Below, piece after piece: positions 1-10,507 of a DNA stretch of 64,000 nucleotides. Under the pieces are notes generated by a model, which saw nothing but the letters and a program-made list of their open reading frames with translations, was not told the origin of the DNA and searched no databases. The position numbers were made by a program, and so were the translations under genes. Location: contig CM056744.1 of the NCBI GenBank assembly GCA_029851415.1, positions 101,899,338-101,963,337 on the forward strand, given 5' to 3'. Position 1 is the stretch's first letter; the number at the start of each line of letters is the position of its first letter. This DNA comes from Eretmocerus hayati (lineage: Eukaryota; Arthropoda; Insecta; Hymenoptera; Aphelinidae).

Positions 1-383
1 TGCGCCCCATCTCTTTTTTTGACTTTGAAAACTTCTCTTTATTCTTAAAATCTTTCAAGGTGATACATTTCAAATACATATCGTGTCCTTATCTGCCATA
101 TTCTACATATACACCGCACCAAGCCCTCGAGGGGCCGTATCAGTATTTTGCATTACTTCAATCATGCTTTCGCGTTTCGTACATTAGCTTGTCGTTAGAC
201 TCGTAGTGTCATTCATGGTAAAATTGAAAAAATCCATATCAATTCTTGGGTTGACTAGAAACTCACTACGTACATTACATCCGTCCACTCGATTCACACT
301 CACACATCAAAAAATATTTCTCGACATTTTTATTTACATTATTATACAAGGATTCTGTTTACATTTCTGATTTTGTATCACTT
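1..383 (-). other. 3' untranslated region of element A
   Basis: Downstream of the ORF2 stop on the minus strand. It holds no ORF or recognisable RNA gene. A short T-run (about 12-20) is too short to call a poly(A) tail, so the end of the element probably lies outside the window or is not recognisable. Confidence 0.5.
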
Positions 384-3092
384 TCACATGAGTAGGTGGT
401 GTGGCAACTTGTGCTTGACCGTAAAAGGCGCTGAGTCATGGGTGAGGGTACCTACGTCACTCAAAATATTGATGTCTCTTACTTGTTCTTCGTAAAACGA
501 CTTCGTACATGTGTATATAGCAGAACTGACGGTTTCAATGTCCAACTCTTCTCGAATTGAGCGCGACGATGTACCAAGCGCAGCATTGATTATCATGCGC
601 AAAATTTTATTCTGTACCGTCTCTAATTTTTTAATATTAGTTTGACAAGTATTGCCCCATATGGGTGCAGCGTATAACATAATTGGTCTTATGAGTGACT
701 TATACAATAAAATTTTATTCTTCCTACTCATTATACTCTTTCTATTCATGAGACTATACAACAATGATATTGCTATGTTACACTTCTTTACAATGTGCTC
801 GATGTGATTAGAGAACAGCAGTTTGTAATCTAATATCACCCCTAGATATTTCGCTTGTGTACTCGGTTTTATTTTTGTATCACCAATCATTATTTCTAAA
901 CCATCGATTTTTTCCTTGACATTTTTCTTAGAATAGATTACCAGCTCGGTTTTCTTAGCATTAATTTTAATTTTCCACTTATAATAATATATCTCTAGCT
1001 CACTGGAGTGCCTTTGAATGTATTCTACAGCCTTGCATTTCTTCCAGGACGCAGCATAAATTGCCGTGTCATCAGCAAACAAAGCGATATTTGTGCACGG
1101 GTTTCGAGGAATGTCGTTGATATAAAATAAGAATAAAACGGGTCCAAGGATCGAGCCCTGTGGAACACCGGCTACTACGTCTTGTTCACTTGATTCACTG
1201 TTATTCACACTAGTTTTGAATTTTCTGTTTTTGAGATAAGAAATGATAATTTTTATCAAATAATTTGGCAGCTTACTCTGATGTAATTTGTAGACAAGGC
1301 CCTCGTGCCAGACAGTATCAAAAGCTTTTTCAATGTCAAGTAATAACATGGCTGTAGATTTGTTGGTATTATAATTATTGGTAATGAAAGTAGTTAATCG
1401 AGCTAATTGTTGCACAGTACTTCTGTGTCGACGAAAACCAAATTGCTCTGGTATAATAAGTTTATTCGTCTTTTCATGTTCTAAAATGCGATTGAGAAGT
1501 ATTTTCTCGAGAATCTTGCTCAAGGTAGAAAGGAGGCTTATAGGTCTATAATTTTGCGGGTAAAGTTTATCCGTACCTGGCTTGCGGAAGGCCAAGACAT
1601 TAGCTAATTTCCAACTCTCAGGGAAATATGAAAGTCTCATACACGCATTGGAGATATTGGTGAGTTGAACGATCGCTTTCCTCGGCAAATTTTTCAAAAC
1701 AATGTTCTGTATTCCATCAAAGCCCGGTGCTTTTTTGGACTTGGTCTGTTTGATAGCTTTCTTGACCTCGCGGGGTGTTGTAAATTTGATTTCGTCTACA
1801 TTTACTTTAGAACGCGACAAATTCTTGTACACTTGTCTCACTTCTTTCTCAGTCTTCGCGTCACTCATGTTTTCGGTCAAATGATGTACTTTCTCGAAAT
1901 TTTCCGCCAGAACCTCCGCTTTATCTTCGTCTGAGAATACTAGGCCTTGTGGCCCATGTAGAGTTGGAATTTCGCGATCTTGGCCTTTCGCGAGGGACTT
2001 TGTGACTTTCCAAATTGAGTTATCTTGAGGATTCAATTTCGATAATTTTTGTTCCCATTGCTCATTTTTCTTAAGCTTGATCCGATTATGAATCATTTTT
2101 CTTAATCTATTTTTGTATGATTTGACATTTTTATCACCAGTACGATCATAAATTCTACGCATAGTATTTCTATGTTTAATCAATGTCTTAATTTCTACGT
2201 CGAGAGCCTTTGGCTTCACTTGTGATGAGTATTTAGGAATGGCTTTCTCCATTGCAGAGTTAATGATATCAGTAAGGTTTGTTATGCTTTTGTCAATATT
2301 ATCTTGAGAAGGGAATGAGCTTTGTACAGTGAGTTCTGAATCGACTATTGATCTGAATTTCTTCCAGTCAGCTTGATCATATTTCCAGAAATTTTTATCC
2401 TGTGTGTTCAGGTCATGAGTAGAATTGTTCAATTCAAGAATTATAGGAAGGTGATCCGAGTCTAATTCATTTAATGTATCAAGAGAGCTGTAATTTACTA
2501 TATTTTTAACCAGTGTCAAGTCGAGAATGTTAGGTGCACCTAGAGCAAACGGATAATGTGTTGGCTTACCAGGTACTATCATTGTAATGGGACTTTTGTT
2601 AATATAACTCTGCAGGATAGTGCCATTCTTATTTCCTCTAGGGCAATTCCAATCCTGGTGTTTGGAATTGAAATCGCCCATGACTATCACCTTATTGCTT
2701 GAATCAAAAATTGTGGATAATTCAGATTCGTCTAAAACTCCATGTGGTGGGAGATAACACGATGCTACTACTAGGCCGTCGGATAGCCGCACACCTATAG
2801 ACTCTAAGTTATTTGTAATAAAATTTGACTGGACGCATTGTATCTCGTTTTTGACTAGGATAAGGACTCCACCCCCACGGTGGCTACTCGGTCTATCGCG
2901 TCTAAAACATTTGTAACCCGACACATGGAATTTATCATTGACGTTGAATTTTGTCTCGTTGATGAGCATAACATCAACTTTATGGTCTAAGATAAAATTT
3001 TCCAACTCTTCAGTTTTTGATTCTGCTCCTAACCCATTGGCATTCCAATGGCTAATTTTGAATGTAGAATTCGACGCGGAATTATGGCTCAT
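384..3092 (-). CDS. Retrotransposon ORF2: endonuclease/reverse transcriptase (element A)
   Basis: 902 residues, a normal full length for Jockey-clade ORF2. The N-terminal ~220 residues form an exonuclease/endonuclease/phosphatase-fold endonuclease: an Asn in HWNANG near residue 17, a Glu in LINETK, the Asp/Asn pair in MGDFNSKH and the terminal DSDHLPI histidine are all present. This enzyme nicks target DNA. The central reverse transcriptase has LLLDIEKAFD, GVPQGSILGP and the catalytic FADD box, then YLGVILD. It would copy the RNA at the nicked site (target-primed reverse transcription). There is no RNase H. The start codon ATG at 3092 lies inside the last codons of ORF1, giving an 11-nt overlap that suggests coupled translation. 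No frameshift or stop is seen, so the protein is potentially active. Confidence 0.93.
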   Translation of the reverse strand: MSHNSASNSTFKISHWNANGLGAESKTEELENFILDHKVDVMLINETKFNVNDKFHVSGYKCFRRDRPSSHRGGGVLILVKNEIQCVQSNFITNNLESIGVRLSDGLVVASCYLPPHGVLDESELSTIFDSSNKVIVMGDFNSKHQDWNCPRGNKNGTILQSYINKSPITMIVPGKPTHYPFALGAPNILDLTLVKNIVNYSSLDTLNELDSDHLPIILELNNSTHDLNTQDKNFWKYDQADWKKFRSIVDSELTVQSSFPSQDNIDKSITNLTDIINSAMEKAIPKYSSQVKPKALDVEIKTLIKHRNTMRRIYDRTGDKNVKSYKNRLRKMIHNRIKLKKNEQWEQKLSKLNPQDNSIWKVTKSLAKGQDREIPTLHGPQGLVFSDEDKAEVLAENFEKVHHLTENMSDAKTEKEVRQVYKNLSRSKVNVDEIKFTTPREVKKAIKQTKSKKAPGFDGIQNIVLKNLPRKAIVQLTNISNACMRLSYFPESWKLANVLAFRKPGTDKLYPQNYRPISLLSTLSKILEKILLNRILEHEKTNKLIIPEQFGFRRHRSTVQQLARLTTFITNNYNTNKSTAMLLLDIEKAFDTVWHEGLVYKLHQSKLPNYLIKIIISYLKNRKFKTSVNNSESSEQDVVAGVPQGSILGPVLFLFYINDIPRNPCTNIALFADDTAIYAASWKKCKAVEYIQRHSSELEIYYYKWKIKINAKKTELVIYSKKNVKEKIDGLEIMIGDTKIKPSTQAKYLGVILDYKLLFSNHIEHIVKKCNIAISLLYSLMNRKSIMSRKNKILLYKSLIRPIMLYAAPIWGNTCQTNIKKLETVQNKILRMIINAALGTSSRSIREELDIETVSSAIYTCTKSFYEEQVRDINILSDVGTLTHDSAPFTVKHKLPHHLLM

Positions 3093-4287
3093 GGTTCATG
3101 CATTCTAGAAATGCTACGATTTGATCTTTTTCACTAGTGCAATGCTCTAATCTTGATGCCAGGAATTGGAGTTTTCGGAAAATTTTACCTACGTCACAAA
3201 GTTGATGTATTCTATCGACTACCTTGCCAATTTCGTTAAATTGATGAATTGTCTGCCAAGTTCGCTCGGCGCCGACGTTGCCGTTGCTCGTTGTCATCCT
3301 CCGCGCAGCTGATGGTTCTCTGCTTGCCGTCGTTCTGTTCCAAGCAGTTGTCTCTGCTGTTGACGTTTCAGGTCGTTGACCCCACGGTGGTTGCGGGAAC
3401 TCATGTGGCAGTGGTACAGGTTGGCGTGCTTGTGCTCTGTTTACATGCATACTTTGTTGATGTTTGTTGGCAGCTACAGCATTGAGCCTCTTGATATATT
3501 CTTCGCACTCATATGAATTTGCTCGGTGGTCCTTTGAGCAATTTGTGCATTTTGGTGTAGCATCCTTGGTGGAGCAAGTGTTTGTCAAATGTTTCTCAGC
3601 GCAATGGAGACAACGCGCTTCGTTATAACAGTTACTACTGCCATGTCCAAATTTTTGGCATTTGTGACATTGCGTAATTTTTCTTGGATTCTTGTATCGA
3701 TCCCAGAATACGTTGACATAATATAGATGTTTGATTCTCCATACCTCCTTCATATCGACTGTACTGTCAAAAGTGATTAAGTAGAGTGGCCTGCTTGAGA
3801 CTTGATTCTTGGTTTTCATGATAGAGCACCGAACACATTTCAGCCCCATATCATTCAGTTCTTTCTTTATTTCTTCGGTATCCAGTACTGGCAGTCCCTT
3901 GGCGACGATATGTTTGAGTTTCTCTTGAGGTAGTTGATGCGTATAAAATTCGAGGGTTTTTCCTTTCTTGGCGCACTCTTGTTGAATCTGTACTACACCT
4001 TCTTTGAGAGTGCGATAGCTGTTCAAATTACTGCAGAAGATCTTGTAGGTGTTGTTGAAGTATCTTATTTTGCAATCCTTGTCTTGATCCTCGACGATGC
4101 TCTTTATATAGGAAGAATTTCCAAACCTCAGCAGACAATCCTTCAGATGGCTCAGACCATATTGTCTGACCACAGACATCCTGTATCTACTGAATATTTG
4201 AAAACAAGTCCGATAAAGTAATACCTCGCATCTGATGTGATGATATGTATATATTATTGTGGTGGTCCGAATTGAAAATGGGTTCAT
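3082..4287 (-). CDS. Retrotransposon ORF1: Gag-like zinc-knuckle protein (element A)
   Basis: 401 residues from the outermost ATG. The C-terminal half carries three cysteine/histidine knuckles in a row: CHKCQKFGHGSSNC (CX2CX4HX4C), CLHCAEKHLTNTC (CX2CX3HX4C) and CTNCSKDHRANSYEC (CX2CX3HX6C), the usual arrangement in Jockey ORF1. In that family this protein binds element RNA and forms the ribonucleoprotein that carries it to the nucleus. Upstream is the Gag-like region (about residues 90-190) with RPLYLITF, and the C-terminus is Gln/Pro/Arg/Ser-rich. The true start could be the internal Met of MSVVRQYG (about residue 37), since the first residues overlap DNA resembling a flanking intergenic repeat. 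Ends in TAA overlapping the ORF2 start. Confidence 0.88.
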   Translation of the reverse strand: MNPFSIRTTTIIYTYHHIRCEVLLYRTCFQIFSRYRMSVVRQYGLSHLKDCLLRFGNSSYIKSIVEDQDKDCKIRYFNNTYKIFCSNLNSYRTLKEGVVQIQQECAKKGKTLEFYTHQLPQEKLKHIVAKGLPVLDTEEIKKELNDMGLKCVRCSIMKTKNQVSSRPLYLITFDSTVDMKEVWRIKHLYYVNVFWDRYKNPRKITQCHKCQKFGHGSSNCYNEARCLHCAEKHLTNTCSTKDATPKCTNCSKDHRANSYECEEYIKRLNAVAANKHQQSMHVNRAQARQPVPLPHEFPQPPWGQRPETSTAETTAWNRTTASREPSAARRMTTSNGNVGAERTWQTIHQFNEIGKVVDRIHQLCDVGKIFRKLQFLASRLEHCTSEKDQIVAFLECMNHEP

Positions 4288-4400
4288 GAATGGAGTGGAC
4301 TTATTTAAAAACTTTTTTCAAATGAGGTGCAATGTAAACCAAAATTATCCGTTGTCTGACCAGTCGCGCCTTTATCTACTGAACAGCATCGTGTCATGTG
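4150..4400. repeat. Two copies of the ~200-bp intergenic TTGTCTGACC repeat
   Basis: The motif TTGTCTGACC, followed about 15-20 bases later by ATCTACTGA, occurs at about 4158 and again at about 4354, a spacing of roughly 195 bp. The same motif recurs in tandem at 24 kb and 46 kb (see there). The first copy lies within the 5' end of element A ORF1. The remaining sequence up to the H4 stem-loop (4400-4659) shows no gene. Confidence 0.5.
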
Positions 4401-4659
4401 TTTCTCCAACCTGAGGGGATCAAATGAACACGGCATATACCATAGATCGGCGTAATTGTAAACGTCAATTCCCCGAGGTCAAAAATTAAGTTCAATACCA
4501 AGTCACATAGGCATAATGGTGTGACGGGTTTTCTGAAACCTGCCGTGAGATCAAGCGATTCACATTTCAATCATAAGGAAAACAGCTGAGTAATTATCTC
4601 TGCCGAATCATGTTCGTTTTAAAGACACATAGCCCTATCCAACGTATGTACATAATGGT

Positions 4660-4675
4660 GGCCCTGAAAAGGGCC
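4660..4675 (-). terminator. Histone 3' stem-loop of H4 copy 1
   Basis: 6-bp stem GGCCCT/AGGGCC with a TTTC loop, 43 nt beyond the H4 stop codon on the minus strand. It matches the metazoan histone mRNA 3' processing signal bound by SLBP. Confidence 0.95.
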
Positions 4676-4718
4676 GATTGTTTTTTTAACTGACAATGAT
4701 GGTGATGTTGATTGGAGC

Positions 4719-5063
<345 letters not shown>

Positions 5064-5078
5064 CTATAAACAGCAACT

Positions 5079-5089
5079 GATGCAGAGTG
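5079..5089. repeat. Left target-site duplication of element B
   Basis: GATGCAGAGTG, repeated exactly at 9799-9809. In the uninterrupted H4 promoters the corresponding place reads GATGCTGATG, about 30 bp downstream of the H4 TATA box, so the duplication marks an insertion at or next to the H4 transcription start. Confidence 0.9.
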
Positions 5090-5469
5090 GGAAATGGGAA
5101 ATGGGAGGGATGGTGCGGCCCCCTCCGTCGCCGCAACCTGTGAGATCCTGCCCAGGCTAAGTGGGTTCGTCTCCTGTGGACTCGATATGTGTGGCAAAAA
5201 AGACACGCATAGCAGGTACACAGGTGACTCGTGACCTCTCCATAGGGAATTGGGAAGGGACTATCGGAGAAGGAGGAGGATGTTTGTGCGTTACCGGCTG
5301 GCAGTTTGCACTATCATACGGGGCTGGGGGAACTGAGCGGCTGGGAGAAACAGAGTGGATTTGATTAGATTGTCGGAACTGTTAGTGCTGGTTGGTCACA
5401 TTCATACTTCATTCATTCCGTGTAGTTATGCGGTGTGTTTCTTGCTGTCCATTCATACTGTTGAGTACA

Positions 5470-5501
<32 letters not shown>

Positions 5502-5537
5502 TGCGTGCGTGCTTGAGCACGTGTATGCTAAGTATGT
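5090..5537 (-). other. 3' untranslated region of element B
   Basis: Non-coding 3' end of element B on the minus strand, GC-richer than the surrounding spacer. It includes a TG/GA dinucleotide run (5470-5500) and terminates in a CCCATTT heptamer repeat at the duplication boundary. Confidence 0.7.
5470..5500. repeat. (TG)n/(GA)n microsatellite
   Basis: About 12 TG units followed by GAGAGA within the element B 3' untranslated region. Confidence 0.9.
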
Positions 5538-8236
5538 TTACTCGTGTAGGAAGTAGTTTGGCCTCGGGTACTTATCCCGAGGATCGTAAGCATAGGAACC
5601 TAGGTTTTTTATCAGCTCGTGGTCCGACTCTGCGGTGCTGTCGTAGAAGTTCTTCGCTGTAACTTTGATGTAATCGGTTAATGATTCAATCTTCAGTTCT
5701 TTATGTATGAGAGAGTTCTTGGTGTACATTGGTGCATCGACAATGTTTCTGAGTGTCTTGTTTTGAATAACTTGCAGTTTTTTCAGACTTGATTTGGACG
5801 CTCCACCCCAAATGGTGCAGGCATAGGTGAGAACAGGTCTTATGAGCATTTTATAAATTATCACACCGTTTTTAATATCCAATTCTGAATGTCTTTTCAG
5901 AATGGGATATAATTTACTCAAAGAGCCAACTGCTTTATTCCGTGCATGTGTCGTGTGTTTGGAAAATGTAAGTTTTCTATCCAGAATGACTCCTAGGTAT
6001 TTAACCGAGTCTTTCCACTGAACATCTACGCCATTAAACTTCGGAGGGTCGAGGTCTGAGGTTGATGCTTGCTTCTTAGAGAATAAAATGGCTTCTGATT
6101 TCCTGCATTAATTTTGATGCGCCACTTTTCGCACCAGGTGCTGATGTTATCAAGAGCGTTATTTAGAAGCCTAACGATCTTTTCTCTCCTGAGTGACGTT
6201 GCTGTTAGAATCGTATCATCCGCGTAAATTCCGATCTCAACATTTTCGGTTGAGGGCATGTCATTGATATAGAAAGTGAATAAAATAGGTCCGAGGAGGC
6301 TTCCCTGTGGGACTCCTGCTTTGATATCGAAGAGTTCCGATTCGAAATTGTTCAGTCTGACTCTGAATTTGCGGTTTTCAAGATATGAGGCCAAAAGTAG
6401 TATAAGTTTTTTGTTGATGCCGGCTTCGATGAGTTTTCGTAGGAGACCATTTATCCAGACGCTATCAAAGGCTTTTTCGACGTCAAGAAGGACCGCGCCG
6501 GTGTCGCGTTTCCAGTTGAAAAGTTTCGTGATTCGTTCAGTAATCCTAAGTATCTGATGCTGTGTCGAGTGACCAGCTCGAAACCCAAATTGCTCCGGTC
6601 TAATCGCGGCATTTTCGCTGATTTCCCGGTGTAATCTAGTGATTATGCATGACTCAAATGCTTTGCTCATGGTATTTAGCAAGCTGATGGGTCGATAACT
6701 CGTGGGTTGAGTCAGGTCTTTGCCTGCCTTAGGGAAAACGAGAATCGTGGCTTCTTTCCACTTATCCGGGAAGTAGTTGAGTTTGATGCATGCATTATAA
6801 ATTTCAGTCAAAACACGGAATCCCAAATGTGGAAGCCTTTTAAGTACAAAGTTTGAAATTTTGTCAGGGCCAGGGGCTTTATTTGGCTTGGCTCTTCGAA
6901 AGAAAGCTTTAACTTCGTTGAGATTAATTTTATCCAACTCGAGGTCCCCGTTGCCTGAGTTTTCTCGCAGAAAGTCATCTACAAGACTGTCGGTTTCCTG
7001 GGTGAAAGCTCGGGAAGATGGAAAGTCATGCGGTGTAAATGTTTTTGCGAATGTCTCCGCCAGCCTATTAGCTTTATCTTTAGGGGAGAAAAATTGGAGA
7101 TCTCCTTGATCATTTTTGAGTGGCGGAATGCTAGGTTGCTGCCTGGTCAGCCTCTTGGTCATATGCCACAAGCTGTTATCTTTAATATTGAGTTTCTTCA
7201 GTGCTTCATTCCAGGAGTCACATCGAAATTTTCTAATGCTCAGGGAGATCTCCCGACGGAGTTTATTGATCTCTGATTTGATGTGGGGATTCTGCTTATC
7301 CCGATTGTAGCGGAGCAGCTCGTTTCGTTTATCTATTAATTTCAAGATTTCCGGAGGAAGTGGCTTTGACTGCTTTCTGCCTTGCTCATGTAGGGGCGTG
7401 GAGAGTTCAATAGCCTTGTTGACTGTGTCCGTAAACTTTTGTATTTCTGTGTCAATGTCCTGTTTCGTATCGAGTTTAGGCTTTTCCGGATAGTTTTCTA
7501 TAATGTGTGTCCTGAAGATGTCCCAATCCGTTTTGGTGAAGTTGTATTTAGGCTGAGGGGTGTGAAAGGTGGCATCAAGATCTATCGTTACTAGAATTGG
7601 CAGGTGGTCCGAGTCTAGTTCATGAAGTGTGGTGACATTAGTTGTAAAGGCAATGTTTTTTGACATGGCAAAGTCTATGATGTCAGGTTTGTGCTTCTTG
7701 TTGTATGGGTAGTGTGTGAATTCGTTCGGTTCATGTACGTGTATGTTTTGGTCAATAGTGTATTGTCGTAGTTGTCTACCATGGCTATTGACTACTCTAC
7801 TCCCCCAGCTGGTGTGCTTGGCGTTGAAGTCACCAGCCGTGATGACTGAATTTCTAAGTTTGAAGATTTTATTGTAATCAGGCTTATGGAACTTAACCGT
7901 AGGAGAATTATAAGCGGAAACGACAGCTATCTCGGTACCACGTGATTTGATCACAATGGCGGTTGCCTCTAAATTTTCAACTCTGATGGGAATTTCAAAA
8001 TGCTGAAGGCCTTCCCTAGCGATCACCGCAGTACCTCTGGATGAGTTATTGTGATACGTTTTGTAGCCGACAATGTTGTAGTTTTTCTTCTCAGGGAGAA
8101 GCGTTTCGCTGAGAAGCAATATGTCAACCTCGTATTTTAGTAAAAGGGCCTCAATCTCTGGTTTTTTCTCAGCCAACCGACCGTGCGAATTCCATGCGCA
8201 AATGTTCAGCTTTTTATTCGCCATTGGGATATGCAT
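5538..8236 (-). pseudogene. Retrotransposon ORF2, frameshifted endonuclease/reverse transcriptase (element B)
   Basis: Endonuclease motifs are intact: CAWNSHG, LLLSETLL, AGDFNAKH and DSDHLPI in the first ~215 residues. The reverse transcriptase follows with LLDVEKAFD, AGVPQGSLLGP and YADD. The frame is lost around 6098-6102, just after KINAG beyond the catalytic YADD box, by an apparent 1-nt loss in a T-run. The downstream frame (to 5538) still encodes the expected continuation, including YLGVILD-type and LIRPVLTYACTIWG motifs, to a normal C-terminus. Only one lesion is visible, so inactivation is recent. The outermost ATG is at 8236. The ATG at 8224 (MANKK) would give an 11-nt overlap with ORF1, exactly as in element A, and is the likelier start. 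Confidence 0.9.
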
Positions 8237-9686
8237 ATTCTACAGAGACGCTGATCATCATGCCAAGAATTTCCTGAGTTTTTTCCATAGCATCTGCGAG
8301 TGGGATTTCGCGTTTTGCAATTTGCATCGAGAGAGCTGATCCTCTTTGAATGAGGTCGACAAGTTTCTTGAATGCCGTGGCATGTGGGTCTCTCTGACGA
8401 GATCCACGGTCATAACTATCCTTACTTGGCATGTGATGCACCGCCTCGTGTATTGGAGTCGAATTCTGAACCATCTGTGAGTAGTTGAAATTTTCCGTCA
8501 CTCTTCTCGAGGTGATGGTCTTAGCTGAGCTTGGGCTTGCAGGTTGGGTGCTTTTGTTTTTTAATTTGGGGAAATTTTCGTCGTGCATGTTGAAGGTCTT
8601 GCGAGCGTTCGAGTGAGGTGTGCGTTCCTCTGACTTCTTGGCACGTTTTTTTATCAAATCAGAATGAATTTTGTAGGTGCTGCAACCTTTGTAATTTGCC
8701 GTGTGGTTATCGCCACAATTAGCACATTTAACTCTGCTTTTTTCTAAAGGCTTTTCACAATCTTTGGACTCGTGTGCCACGCCGCACTTTACGCATTTAG
8801 GACTGGAATGGCAAAATTTACTAACGTGACTGAATCCTTGGCAGTTAAAACATTGAACTGGTTTTTTGGGTTTGATGTATGGTTCAAATCTGACTCTGAG
8901 AAATTGAATAGTTCTAACCTCATCCAGAGCTTTGCTAAGACCATCACTTTTGTTAAGAGTGAGCAAGTATAAAGGCAGTGGTGATTTGCTAGCCCCGGAC
9001 CCACGGGTCATCCGGGCAACATCGATAACGTTAAGACCCTCATCTATGAGTTCCGATTTTATCTCATCTATGGGTATATTCGAGGGGAGGCCTCTTATCA
9101 CGTACTTCACCGGTGGTTCAGATTCCGGCGAGTTGAACAAATAGTATTCAAATTTCTGCTCATCCAGGGCCTTCAGAAGGGCTCTATAGTCTTCGAGGCA
9201 TGCCACATTCACGGACATATATTGGTCACGGTTTTTATGGACAACCGGTTTGAATTTGAGTGTTTTCAGGATATCTTTCAGTATGGAGAATGGAAAGTTC
9301 AATTCATCTATCTTTACATTAATGGGGGCGATTCTTGGAGCCTTCTTTGCAGGCTCTGGTTGAGCAGGGCTGTGGTCAGTCAGGATCGAAAATCGATTTT
9401 GGGTGGGGAGTATGTCACTCATACCTCGGTTGTTGCGGTCGGTCTTCGCCGCTTTGTTGTTGGAGCCAACCGAAGCAGTGTCCGATGAGTTGCGCTTCCT
9501 TGTACCCTTGGGTCGTCGGAAGCCGTCTTTGTCCACATCATCGTTGGGTCGTTCACCTGCCGCCCCTTTGATGCTGTGATTGGTTGCTGCACCCGTGGAA
9601 GAGATGGCGTCGGTGCGCTGGTCATCGTCGCCCATCGGGTCGTCGTTGAATTTGCCTCCGCCTCCGGGGAGGCTAGAGGGCTTCAT
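8214..9686 (-). CDS. Retrotransposon ORF1: Gag-like zinc-knuckle protein (element B)
   Basis: 490 residues if started at the first in-frame ATG (MKPSSLPGGGG, at 9686); the frame stays open upstream without an ATG. A low-complexity basic/Gly-rich N-terminus precedes a Gag-like region (about residues 135-275) with the PLYLLTL motif, then three knuckles: CFNCQGFSHVSKFC, CVKCGVAHESKDC and CANCGDNHTANYKGC. A Ser/Lys-rich segment and a C-terminal helix follow. Expected role: RNA-binding nucleocapsid of the element. It ends in TAA overlapping the ORF2 start. The knuckle spacing matches element A ORF1, but sequence similarity outside the knuckles is low, so the two elements belong to different families. 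Confidence 0.9.
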   Translation of the reverse strand: MKPSSLPGGGGKFNDDPMGDDDQRTDAISSTGAATNHSIKGAAGERPNDDVDKDGFRRPKGTRKRNSSDTASVGSNNKAAKTDRNNRGMSDILPTQNRFSILTDHSPAQPEPAKKAPRIAPINVKIDELNFPFSILKDILKTLKFKPVVHKNRDQYMSVNVACLEDYRALLKALDEQKFEYYLFNSPESEPPVKYVIRGLPSNIPIDEIKSELIDEGLNVIDVARMTRGSGASKSPLPLYLLTLNKSDGLSKALDEVRTIQFLRVRFEPYIKPKKPVQCFNCQGFSHVSKFCHSSPKCVKCGVAHESKDCEKPLEKSRVKCANCGDNHTANYKGCSTYKIHSDLIKKRAKKSEERTPHSNARKTFNMHDENFPKLKNKSTQPASPSSAKTITSRRVTENFNYSQMVQNSTPIHEAVHHMPSKDSYDRGSRQRDPHATAFKKLVDLIQRGSALSMQIAKREIPLADAMEKTQEILGMMISVSVEYAYPNGE

Positions 9687-9798
9687 TTTGATGTTGTACA
9701 CTAATGGCACAGGATATAAGTTTTTCCGCGAGGGTAACACACTGTCAAGCGCGTGATAGTCAGTTGACGCGATCTATCACTTACGATTGAGAGAGGGC

Positions 9799-9809
9799 GA
9801 TGCAGAGTG
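9799..9809. repeat. Right target-site duplication of element B
   Basis: Second exact copy of GATGCAGAGTG (first at 5079-5089), directly abutting the 5' end of element B. Confidence 0.9.
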
Positions 9810-10460
<651 letters not shown>

Positions 10461-10491
10461 ATCATCATCTGATATTCAAACAAAACCAATC

Positions 10492-10507
10492 GGCCCTTTT
10501 CAGGGCC
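10492..10507 (+). terminator. Histone 3' stem-loop of H3 copy 1
   Basis: GGCCCT-TTTC-AGGGCC, 31 nt beyond the stop codon, followed by AC. Signals non-polyadenylated histone 3' processing. Confidence 0.95.

Larger units (their letters stand above)
1..4290 (-). mobile_element. Jockey-like non-LTR retrotransposon, element A
   Basis: A two-ORF non-LTR retrotransposon read on the minus strand: a zinc-knuckle Gag-like ORF1 followed by an endonuclease/reverse-transcriptase ORF2, overlapping by 11 nt. ORF order, the three CCHC-type knuckles, the apurinic-type endonuclease and the absence of an RNase H domain fit the Jockey clade. Both ORFs are open, so this copy looks recent. The 3' end is not resolved: positions 1-383 are 3' untranslated sequence with no obvious terminal poly(A) (poly(T) on the plus strand) and may run off the window. 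The 5' boundary is uncertain, because an intergenic repeat motif (TTGTCTGACC...ATCTACTGA) occurs both at about 4158-4195 and at 4354-4390, so the first codons of ORF1 may lie in flanking repeat DNA. Confidence 0.8.
5090..9798 (-). mobile_element. Jockey-like non-LTR retrotransposon, element B, inserted in an H4/H3 promoter
   Basis: 4709 bp between two perfect 11-bp direct repeats, read on the minus strand in the same direction as H4 copy 1. It has a 5' leader of about 112 nt (9687-9798), an ORF1 with three zinc knuckles, an ORF2 with endonuclease and reverse transcriptase broken by a frameshift, and a 3' untranslated region of about 450 nt. On its own sense strand the element ends with the heptamer CCCATTT repeated (CCCATTTCCCATTTCC) and not with poly(A). 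It is clearly distinct from element A in protein sequence but has the same ORF order and the same 11-nt ORF overlap. The short 5' leader adjoining the displaced H4 TATA box suggests a full-length or nearly full-length copy. Confidence 0.92.
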
